The notes under the pieces were generated by a model. It searched no databases, had not been told where the DNA came from, and saw only the letters and a program-made list of their open reading frames with translations. A stretch of DNA of 64,000 nucleotides from Macrosoma leucophasiata (lineage: Eukaryota; Arthropoda; Insecta; Lepidoptera; Hedylidae): assembly GCA_036365455.1 (NCBI GenBank), contig JAWQUS010000001.1, positions 21,369,001 through 21,433,000 of the forward strand. The letters run 5' to 3'. Positions 56,188 through 64,000 of this stretch are shown here, piece by piece; position 1 is the first letter of the stretch, and the number at the start of each line of letters is the position of its first letter. The position numbers and the translations under genes are program-made.

Positions 56188-56502
56188 ACGTAACTTCACG
56201 CCTGTAATCCCCGAAGGGGTAGGCAGAGGTAAATGCATGCATTCAAGCATACATGCAAACACCCACGATTCGCCGCTTACGTTTTGGCCCATGTAACAGG
56301 TGGCGAGCCTGTTGACATCTCCGGGCACATTACCAAACTTTGAGGTACTGGGAAACCTCCAGAAAATGGAAAAATCCCAATAGAACCAGAGATAAAGGCT
56401 TTTTCACCATTATCTCTGATAACCCCCTACCCGGGAATCGAACCCAGGACCTCAGCGTAGTAGTAGTGGCCTGCTACCACTAGGCTACCGAGGCAGTTAT
56501 AT
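56188..56502 (-). mobile_element. tRNA-derived SINE D, full length (copy 2)
   Basis: Reverse strand of the 57.7-kb copy: box A-like CGGTAGCCTAGTGGTAG, box B GGGTTCGATTCCC, TTTTTCCATTTTCTGGAGG, GTGCCCGGAGATGTCAACAG, ending TTACAGGCGTGAAGTTACG. The target duplication AGGTAATAGGA is at 56177-56187 and 56503-56513. It is inserted in the 3' UTR of LINE J. Confidence 0.95.
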
Positions 56503-56536
56503 AGGTAATAGGAAAATATACATAAATGTTATAAAT

Positions 56537-57048
56537 TTAGGTAATAATACTTAACTTGGTTCTTGAAAGCAGCGATGGTCTGAATATTTCGAATAGATAT
56601 ACAGGTAAACTGTTCCAAAGAAGCACAGCTTCCACAGAAAAAGATTTGTGATAAAATTGAGAAGAATGAGAAGGGATACTTAAGGACAAATTATGAGAAG
56701 AACGAAGTGAAAGAGAATGAAGGTCGGATACATAATTAAAGCGGTCTTTAAGATATTGAGGAGATGCAGGGTTAAATAGCACATTAAACAAGAGAGAAAG
56801 AATGTGTGTATTCCGGCGAAGATAAACTGGGAGCCACTTGAGTTTTTTGCGGAATTCGGAGATGTGGTCATATATCCGTAAACCAAATATGAACCTTATA
56901 AAAACATTTTGGAGACGCTCAAGTTTGTTAAGTTGCTCCTGGGTCACGTCAAGGTAACATATGTCGGCATAATCGAGTATCGGAAAAAGAAGAGCATGGG
57001 CAAGCGCAATTTTCGTGGGAATTGGTAACAATGGTTTCTATCCGAAAT
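56537..57048 (-). pseudogene. Reverse transcriptase C-terminus of LINE J
   Basis: A continuous frame of about 164 codons. It reads PIPTKIALAHALLFPILDYA, then LNKLERLQNVFIRFIFGLR, ISEFRKKLKWLPVYLRRNTH and FYHKSFSVEAVLLWNSLPV before the stop. The order LDYADICY, LxxLERLQN, LKWLPVxxRR and SFSVEAxxLWNSLP is characteristic of the region after the RT fingers/palm in CR1/Jockey-like non-LTR retrotransposons. The catalytic YADD region and the endonuclease lie further 5' and are absent. The frame is intact, so the copy is fairly young, but it cannot retrotranspose by itself. Confidence 0.92.
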
Positions 57049-57050
57049 CC

Positions 57051-57356
57051 TTTTTTTTTTTTTTATGTTATGGAAGTGGCAAACAAGCATGCAGTTCACA
57101 TGGATGTTAAGTGATGACTGCAGCCTATAGACACCCACACAAAGACCAAGGTCAAAATGCAGATGCGTTGCCACTCCTGAGGCCTAAGGTGTTATGCCAC
57201 TGTGCCGGAAATTACAGGGCCGTACATTACCACCTGACCGGAACACGATAGTGCTGAACACTACCATTTAGCGGCAAGTATATTAGGTAATGCGGTGGTG
57301 CCTACGCCCGCCAGCTCCGTCACTGGAGCTCTACAAACTGGAGCTCTACCACCAGT
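57051..57356 (-). mobile_element. S-A SINE-like element, full length with a 5' stutter
   Basis: A 14-base T run, all S-A markers, and ACTGGTGGTAGAGCTCCAGT as the start. The first 20 bases are partly repeated (CTGGAGCTCTAC appears twice in a row with AAA between), adding about 15 bases to the 5' end. Confidence 0.93.
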
Positions 57357-57699
57357 TATCTACTACCAGCGTTGCCAGACGTCCCGATTTTGGCGGGAGG
57401 TGATTTTTTAAGTCAAAATTATATGTCCGCGGGACAGGCTTAGTCCCGCTTTAGCTGATAAATCATCATGCGTGCAACGTGCTAAGGAAGTGCATTACCT
57501 AATCGACAATTTGTCTCGTTATGGGATCCCTATCCATACTATATTAACTGTGTTTCTGTTACGCTGATGACCATGAATTCAAATTGAAAGGGCATTTTAC
57601 ATCAACACGTTAAAAAATTAAGAATAACCGTAGTATAAAAACAAAATTATTGAAAAAAAAAAAGAATTGTTTGATTTATTTGAGATCGATATTTTGTGC
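57357..57699. other. Possible hAT-end scrap and unique DNA
   Basis: GTTGCCAGACGTCCCG near 57373 resembles the CCAAC...GCGGGAC end of the large hAT-like element at 59711. Nothing else was recognised. Confidence 0.35.
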
Positions 57700-58012
57700 T
57701 GCCTCGGTAGCCTAGTGGTAGCAGGTCACTACTACTACGCTGAGGTCCTGGGTTCGATTCCCGTGTAGGGGGTTATCAGAGATAATGGTGAAAAAGCCTT
57801 TGTCTCTGGTTCTATTGGGATTTTTCCATTTTCTGGAAATTTCCCAGTACCTCAAAGTTTGGTAATGTGCCCGGAGATGTCAACAGGCTCGCCACCTGTT
57901 ACATGGGCCAAAACGTAACCGGCGAATCGTGGGTGTTTGCATGTATGCTTGAATGCATGCATTTACCTCTGCCTACCCCTTCGGGGATTACAGGCGTGAA
58001 GTTACGAAGTTA
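57700..58012 (+). mobile_element. tRNA-derived SINE D, full length (copy 1)
   Basis: The tRNA-like head is GCCTCGGTAGCCTAGTGGTA (box A) and CTGGGTTCGATTCCCG (box B). The body contains TTTTTCCATTTTCTGG, GTGCCCGGAGATGTCAACAG, TGCATGCATTTACCTCTGCC and GGGGATTACAGGCGTGAAG. 313 bp. The target duplication CGATATTTTGTGC is at 57687-57699 and 58013-58025. The 142-codon frame crossing it is SINE plus flank, not a gene. Confidence 0.95.
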
Positions 58013-58382
58013 CGATATTTTGTGCCATCAATATAAGTATTGCCCGCTCCGCCGATCGCTACCGTCCAATATGCGGCCAAGCTGCTCGGGTTCGAGTTAT
58101 TGCGCAATAAGTCCTATACAGATTGAAGGTTCGCTCGAGTTTTTTTTTTCACAGTTATTAAGTACAAGTAAGGTCGGTTGGACCACCTCCTTTTATGAAC
58201 CACGTGTTTATAGAGCGGACTCGGAGGTAAGGAAGCGTGAATCACGGAGTATGCGCTTTTTTACCATTTATGTGTATCGCTATGTCATTGTTTGATTTCA
58301 TGTTGGCTGTATTGGATTTGTGATAAACAATTGTGATTGGTAATGTATCATGTGGTGTATGATTTTAAACCGTGAATACTAT
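58013..58382. other. No gene recognised
   Basis: Unique DNA. Confidence 0.45.
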
Positions 58383-58519
58383 CCCCCTTATTCATAAACG
58401 TAATTTAGTTAAAGTGTTGCTAATCTCTCCTTTGTCTTTTTCTATCCTGCACATTTGCACACTGCAACTGACAAAGACAAAGCATTCTATAGCTAAAACG
58501 TATCTAATGTATAAAGGGG
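58383..58519. mobile_element. M1 MITE, copy 3
   Basis: CCCCCTTATTCATAAACGTA start and an internal sequence as in copy 1. The right end is eroded (TATAAAGGGG). Flanked by TAT on both sides. 137 bp. Confidence 0.85.
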
Positions 58520-59050
58520 TATATATTTACCTAAAGAATATTATTCAGAAAATGGGCACAGATCACCCAAAACATGGGTGATGGGTTATGTTTTACTTGG
58601 GTAATTTGATAATGTTAAACAAGCACAATGTTCATATTGATGGTAAGTGGATACTGTAACCACAACAAACAAATACAACGGACATCCACGTTGTTTTTAT
58701 TAGAGTTGAGAAGTTCTTGAAAAAAAAATGCCTACTACCTAAAAAAATATTGACAGGAAAACAGAATTATAATAGCAAAATAATATTGAACCTGTCGTGC
58801 ATAAACATAGATAGAGAATAAACGACCATCGTAGCTCCTTTTTAGTATGCGCGTGAAATTGCCCTCCAACATCGAACCGTTTTTAGATGTTGTCTAGGAT
58901 ACCTAGTGATTTCTCTCGATGCCTTTTTCCTACTCCTCCCATGTTTATAAGCGTGGCGATAGCTCGGGGCTTGATGCATAAATAGACACTGGGTGTTCTC
59001 CGCATATTTGTTCAACAGATTTTACTCTAAAGTCACTTCTAGACCTTTCT
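58520..59050. other. No gene; one S scrap
   Basis: GTTAAACAAGCACAATGTTC near 58613 is a degenerate S 3' scrap on the minus strand. Confidence 0.4.
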
Positions 59051-59095
59051 TCGTGTAATGAAGGTGGCAAACAAGCATGCAGTTCACGTTGATGT

Positions 59096-59574
59096 AGAAA
59101 ATTATTTGCGGCTTTTCTACAATAGAAAGAAAGAAACGTTTATTTTTAACAATGTACATGAACAACACAATTTTTTTAAACATTATGCAACAATCACCTA
59201 TACCTACATTTGTTACAAATTGGCCCCAACTTAGCGTGTGCTGGTCGTGGGACAACCAGCGCTGGTCTTCCGTTAGGGGTATTTTGTTCGTCATAGACGG
59301 CTATACATAATAATAATAACAGAAATAAAAAAAATAGTTTATAAGAACAAAATACCATTTGCGTATTAATAAAAAAACTAAAAGAAAAACAAAAAAAAGG
59401 ATTAAGTAATTAAAAGAAAAAACTAAAATGCACATACACCTACCAACGATCGATAGCTTGGTTATTGGTCTGGTCTGTAATACTCCCAACTGCTTCTTTT
59501 CCGCAGATATAATAATTCGGAAATAGGTATAAATTCTTCAATGTATGAAGCTCGCGAAAACCTGCGAAAACGTT
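59096..59574 (-). mobile_element. LINE 3' end inserted in S-B
   Basis: A 479-bp insert. On the minus strand it closes AAACGTTTCTTTCTTTCTAT, a tail type common among lepidopteran LINE 3' ends. The body is AT-rich with GTCGTGGGACAACCAGCGCT. No coding region is recognisable, so this is a 5'-truncated UTR-only copy. 15-bp target duplication. Confidence 0.75.
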
Positions 59575-59710
59575 AGTTCACATTGATGTTAAGTGATGAC
59601 TACAGACTAAAAACTCTTACACAAAGAACATAGGTCAAAATGCAGATGCGTTGCCACCCCTCTGAGATCTCAGTTGTTTTGTCTCTGTGACAGTTATTGC
59701 GGGCCATACA

Positions 59711-60695
59711 TAAGGTGACCAACTTTCTGAAAAAAGAATGCGGGACTTTTTGTGGATAGATAGGGTATGGTGAATGCGAAGTATGAATTTTTGTCAGTAT
59801 AGGTAGGTACGTACCAAAATTACATAAAAACACAAAACTTACCAAAGCGATCACATATACACACACTCGCAAAGTTTTCAATTGAATTTACACAATGCGT
59901 GTTATATACCTACGTAGATGCCCCGCTGTTGTTTGCATGCGTGTGTGGGTGTTGTGTAGTGTATGTTCTATGTATGTGTGTGACTGCGGTTAAATGTCTT
60001 TGCCTTTGGCGGCGTCGTGTGGCGGGTTGCTCAATTCCCTCTAAAATGGTCGAGGAGGGCAATGGCTGTCACATGCGTCATACTCGTGAACGGGTGATGT
60101 TGGTGGGGACTGGTCTGTTCTGGTTTGCAGGGGCTACATCACATTTAGTAGATAGCAGTTTATTTGCATCTATGCTATGGACGTTCACATTATTTGATTT
60201 TTCACGATAATCTGTACTAGATTTAAGCTCTCATTTAAAAGAGCTCTTACTGAGTTTGTTGGGTAGCGGAGTTCTTCTCAGTAGTGACTGCACTTGGAAC
60301 TCTGCTAAGTGAATTGATCTTGACGAATAAGTTCTTCTTTTTCTTCATTTATTATAATTGAAGGAATTGAAAAATTTTATGATTTTTATGTTTTAACCAA
60401 GTAGTTTAAATTCTAATTTTTAATTTACTATTAATATATGATTTTGCTTTTACTATATGTAATGGTTATTCGCTCTAGGTAGTTTATGATTTATTGACGT
60501 TTTGAAAGTATCTGTAAAGATCTATTCGAAATAAAAATATTTTCTATATATAGATATATAGCTTGAAAATAAAATAGGCATGGTCAATGCATCGAATGCG
60601 GGACATGCGGGACTATTTTATTAATTCTTGCAAAGCAGGATTACATCCAGCATTACGAGACGGTCCCGCAGAATCCGGGACGGTTGGCCGCCTTA
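59711..60695. mobile_element. hAT-like non-autonomous element N2, 985 bp
   Basis: Termini TAAGGTGACCAAC and GTTGGCCGCCTTA are inverted repeats with two differences. GCGGGAC motifs lie just inside both ends. The flanks GCCATACA (59703-59710) and GGCATACA (60696-60703) form an 8-bp duplication. A 103-codon frame at 59899-60210 is low complexity (Cys/Val-rich) and shows no transposase motif. Confidence 0.8.
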
Positions 60696-60758
60696 GGCAT
60701 ACATGACCATCTAACCGGAACACGATAGTGTTAAAACATCACCATTTGGCGGCAGATA

Positions 60759-61129
60759 CTACTAACTAAACATCATCCCTCCCTCCGCGCGTGAAGTGCG
60801 ACAGAGGGGGGGGGGATGGTTCGGGGGTCGAGGTGTGCCTCGTTCCCCGGGCCTATCTGCCCCCGATGCGTCGGGGGCGTGATCGAATGAAGGGGATGTT
60901 GGCATGCAGAGAAACTCGCTGAGGGAGGCCATTTCGTTTTTTTTTTTCCTTTTTTTTTCTTTTTTATCCCCTTTTTTTCTTCCTGTTTTTTTTTGTTTTT
61001 TTTTTGAGCTTTTTTTCTGTGGGTTTAAAGTTTTTTTGTGGGCATAATCTTTTCTCTCCCTCAGCTATTCCCCACACGCCGCTTACATTAGGTTGAATAA
61101 GGACACGTTTTCTATTGTTAGGTCCAAAA
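60759..61129 (-). mobile_element. Insertion of unknown type with GC-rich half and pyrimidine tract
   Basis: 371 bp between the direct repeats GGCGGCAGATA (60748-60758 and 61130-61140). On the plus strand the first 170 bases are strongly GC-rich (CCCCGATGCGTCGGGGGCG); the next 100 are almost pure T with some C. On the minus strand the A-rich stretch precedes an ATG at about 60932 opening MASLSEFLCMPTSPSF. This may be the 5' UTR and ORF1 start of a LINE, but the frame is too short to identify. Confidence 0.6.
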
Positions 61130-61204
61130 GGCGGCAGATAGATTAGGTAATGCGGCGGTGCCTACGCCCTCGTGCTTCTACACCATCTGGAACTCTACCA
61201 CCAT

Positions 61205-61322
61205 CTTCACTCCAAATCCCTTACAGGGTTATTCAGAGGGCGTGAAGCGCCATATATCTCGCTTCTGACACAACTTCCGTGCCTTTTCTACATTCATCAA
61301 TCTCTGCATACATGCATTGTTA
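61205..61322 (-). mobile_element. LINE C 3' fragment
   Basis: TCTTCACTCCAAATCCCTTA, GTGAAGCGCCATATATCTCG, CTTCCGTGCCTTTTCTACAT, ATACATGCA. Confidence 0.78.
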
Positions 61323-61586
61323 TTTTATGTAAAGTAGTATTTCGAAAATTCATTTACTCCCATTTGCATAACGATGAATTTGTCATGTCCAGAGGCAATG
61401 GAATCCCGGCGGATGCTGACTGCCATAAGGGTTCATTTGTAAAAATGAGCGGTTGACACGTCTGCGCGGCTCGCATATTCATCAAGCTGACTCCGTGCAA
61501 TAAATACTCATTGTGGTCGCAATTGCTTGAGTGGCCGATATTGTCTACTTGGTGATCGTTTTTTATTTTATGCTTCTTATGTTAAT

Positions 61587-61745
61587 ACTAGCTGTGCACC
61601 GCGAATTCGTTGGCATAGAACACTTTTTTTTGCAACGTTTTTCATTGATGCTCTGCTTCTATTGGTCGTAGTCATAATGTTATGCCTATAGCACTCCTCG
61701 ATAAATGGATTATACAATACAAAAATGCTTTTCAATTCGAACTAG
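61587..61745 (+). repeat. Dispersed repeat Q-like
   Basis: ATACTAGCTGTGCACCGCGA start, then GCCTATAGCACTCCTCGATA, as in 11505-11710. Confidence 0.55.
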
Positions 61746-61972
61746 TATCCTGTGAGATTCGCGTGTTCAATGAAACATTGTTGCACAAAGTTAGTCCAAC
61801 TTGCATTTTTTTAAGAAATACTTACCTTTATCGTTCTTAAGCTATATTACCTGTATGATGGGTATTATACCGCTTTGTTTTTAATAGTGAACCCAAAGTT
61901 AGTGCCCAAAACACAACTCAACTGAAATTAGAGGGAATCTCATAATTTTATAATTAGCTTTGAGCCCTTTGC

Positions 61973-62095
61973 CACAGTAGAAATATGAACAGTATGGAAA
62001 CTATGTACGTATAACATTATGCTACGTATGTTTGTGTGAGTGTGCCGTTTTAACGTTTTGTACGTAGTTTCCATACTGTTAATATTTGTACTGTG
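61973..62095. mobile_element. M2 MITE, copy 2 (123 bp, 7-bp target duplication)
   Basis: CACAGTA...TACTGTG ends and AACAGTATGGAAAC core as in copy 1, with a shorter middle. Flanked by CCTTTGC at 61966-61972 and 62096-62102. Confidence 0.92.
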
Positions 62096-62102
62096 CCTTT
62101 GC

Positions 62103-64000
62103 ACTCGCCGATTACCCGGTGTGTTTTATTTCAATTGGATGAATTTCAAATTAAACCTTTGCGATGTGCGAAGTCGTGTTTCTTTCGTGCTATCGTTTGT
62201 TGCATTTCGCCGGCTATCAGCTGTCGCGGCAGGTGCACACTGTTTCGCCGAAAATCACCCACGACCGGCCAGCTTATATGCATTTGTCCTCATTGCCGAA
62301 TCGACATAACTCGATATGCGATTTAAAACCTAAATAAAATTAAAAAAATATATAAAATGCGCTCACACTCACAGCCCTCATAATAGGTAAAATTATTTAG
62401 AAATGCAGATTTGGTAATATACCTTTATATATAATTACAAATAATTGAAATTAAAACAAAAAAATCCATTTACATATTTTATTTAATTTGGTAAATGGTT
62501 CAAATAAAATAATAAAACATCGCTATCGTCACGTCTATTTTACTGTGTTGTCATTTCTTCGTTTTTTATTCTTGAAATAATAGAATTCTGAACAATCAAC
62601 TAATTTTAAAAATTAACACTATTAAATAGACAATTTAAATGGGTGTGATATATTAACGTTGAAAAGCAAAAGCCAACGCGTGTTGCTAAACCTATTGCAG
62701 CCGAGAAACAATCCGTTCAAAGGGCAAAGGTATCGGAAATCCCAGTAAAAGTGGCACGGATCAATAGACACGCCCGCCGAAGGTAAATAGGTCAGCCCTT
62801 CGCATACTGCCCGAGGTTGTAACACGATATAGAAAAAACAATGCCGTGAACTAAATACTTGTGTGTCCTAGATTATACGTGAACTTGGTTTGTTGGGGAT
62901 ATGGTCCTTCGAGCCGGATCGATAATATTATCGTCAGGAAATACTAGACAGTCTTCATAAATGGAATGCAAGGGTTGATTTTCAGATTTTCAGTTTTTTT
63001 AGGGTGACTATAAAATACCCAATCCTTGAAGTTGAAAATAAATAAATTAAAAGAATTAGTTAAAGATAAACATAGTGGATGTACAAATTAAACCCGTAAA
63101 TAAATTAAAAAATGGTGTTTAAATCTCGCTTTCTTCAAATTTAGAAGCCATAAAATATGCATTATCTATTTGGTCTCGTATTCAAGACAATAAAACGTAT
63201 TCAAAAGAAAGGATAAACAGAATATACACGTTCCAGTTCAACAGACAAAAATGGTCTTTTTAGCCGGATTAGACAATGCATTTAGAAGTTGACTTGATAA
63301 ATATTTGAAGGGTTAACGGGAAAGTTCGATCGATTTGTGTATCTGTTCCCCTTGTCCTATTGTTTTCCGAGAGCCATTGAAACCGAAGCGTTATTAAACC
63401 TCAAGGACCAAACCCGCCCGCTGTCGACGTGAAAGTTATTATATGAATCCGGTTATGTTTGACCCATCGGTATCGAAATTATGTTAATGGGTCGATGATA
63501 TCCTTATTCGCGCCATACGACCCATACGTTTACTTGCGATGAAAGGTTTAAGAAAAATGAAATCGAAATTGATTTATGAAATTGCCCGGCGTTGTGCATC
63601 TGGCTGCCTGACGGCTGAATTAACATGATAAGAACTTTCTTTGCAAATCATTTTACACTAAACACTAAAGATATCATGACGTGCCATATTTATACTAATT
63701 AGCACAACATAATATGTTTGAGATGTTTTCTCGCAAAAATTTGCTTTGTTTAGTAGTTTGTGAATGTGTTGATTCGCAAATAGCGTCCACTACGAATTAA
63801 AATATGTAGTTCTTTAAGTATAATGTACCTATCTTCATAGTACACATAGAGTTCTCGTGGATTTGGACGTAATGTCCATATTATTATGTTGTGCTGTAGT
63901 AATGATATGTTCAGTTAAGCGGACTACATTCCCGATGAGTGAACTAAGTTGCATACAAAGCTAACGTTCTTTTTCAATAAACGGAAACCGAGCTTCGGTG
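62103..64000. other. Unique DNA, no gene recognised
   Basis: Overlapping frames at 62040-62326 arise in two phases of the same stretch and show no family. 63300-63600 is less AT-rich and repeat-free, which could indicate constrained non-coding DNA, but nothing more can be said. Confidence 0.45.

Larger units (their letters stand above)
55876..57049 (-). mobile_element. CR1/Jockey-type LINE J, 5'-truncated
   Basis: The 3' end on the minus strand closes GGTGTACAATAAAGAATATA followed by TTATTATTATT, as in the tail at 46310. The 3' UTR hosts SINE D (56188-56502). The coding remnant occupies 56537-57048. The 5' end meets the poly(A) side of an S-A copy at 57050, so the rest of the LINE is lost. 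Confidence 0.9.
59051..61204 (-). mobile_element. S-B SINE-like element carrying three nested insertions
   Basis: The S-B parts are 59051-59095, 59590-59710, 60704-60758 and 61141-61204. They sum to 285 bases and together give one complete S-B copy in order. Each junction has its own target duplication: AGTTCAC-TTGATGT (15 bp, one difference), a GCCATACA/GGCATACA pair (8 bp, one difference) and GGCGGCAGATA (11 bp). Confidence 0.93.

Noticed and set aside
57867..58295. 142-codon open frame beginning MPGDVNRLATCYMGQNV
   Set aside because: It starts inside SINE D and the same peptide start occurs in the other D copy at 56.3 kb. It is translated SINE plus flank.
59899..60210. 103-codon Cys/Val-rich frame that might be a membrane protein or transposase
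   Set aside because: It is driven by TGTGTGTG-type sequence inside a hAT-like non-autonomous element. No transposase motif is visible.

Overview
The window looks like nuclear DNA from an insect, most probably a moth or butterfly (Lepidoptera). The sequence shows AT-rich DNA with no long host open frame, tRNA-derived SINEs, RTE-type and CR1/Jockey-type LINE remnants, MITEs, and dispersed blocks ending in CAGACAGA runs or in the GGGTTCCGTA...TTGACCGG pattern that I know from lepidopteran genomes. The insect origin is also supported by a short nuclear copy of mitochondrial ATP6 that reads only with the invertebrate mitochondrial code. The order-level assignment is an inference from repeat type. 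I found no host protein-coding gene, no rRNA or functional tRNA gene and no CRISPR array. The window is best read as an intergenic or intronic block.

The dominant feature is one SINE-like family of about 285-300 bp, called S here. It starts ACTGGTGGTAGAGCTCCAGTG, ends in poly(A), and has more than 35 complete or partial copies in both orientations. Two subfamilies can be told apart. S-A carries GCCGCTAAATGG and GGTCAGGTGG. S-B carries GCCGCCAAATGG and GGTTAGATGG. Around and inside these copies sit four other tRNA-like families (D, about 313 bp with 11-13 bp target duplications; E; F; and a three-unit cluster G), two RTE-like LINE families (R and C), a CR1/Jockey-like LINE (J), another LINE tail (K), MITEs M1 (3-bp target duplication), M2 (7-bp) and M3, and two hAT-like non-autonomous elements (8-bp).

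Layout. 1-8.8 kb: S copies, LINE tails, a tRNA-like foldback cluster at 3.65-4.2 kb. 8.8-20 kb: alternating unique DNA and S copies, a TIR element hosting an S copy (12.5-13.1 kb), a small tandem array grown from an S tail (15.1-15.5 kb), and a stack of MITE, hAT and S-B (17.9-19 kb). 20-33 kb: SINE D fragment, the ATP6 numt (22.8 kb), LINE tails and perfect hairpins. 33-49.7 kb: repeat-poor and mostly unique, with a diverged 412-bp tandem duplication (37.4-38.5 kb) and a GATA-rich stretch (41.4-41.6 kb); this is the likeliest place for regulatory DNA. 49.7-61.3 kb: dense nested insertions, including an S-B copy carrying an RTE insertion with a 12-bp duplication and another S-B copy (59.05-61.2 kb) split by three separate insertions. 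61.3-64 kb: one M2 MITE, otherwise unique.

No gene set working together can be described. The value of the window is its insertion history: many target-site duplications are still legible and give the relative order of activity of the families.
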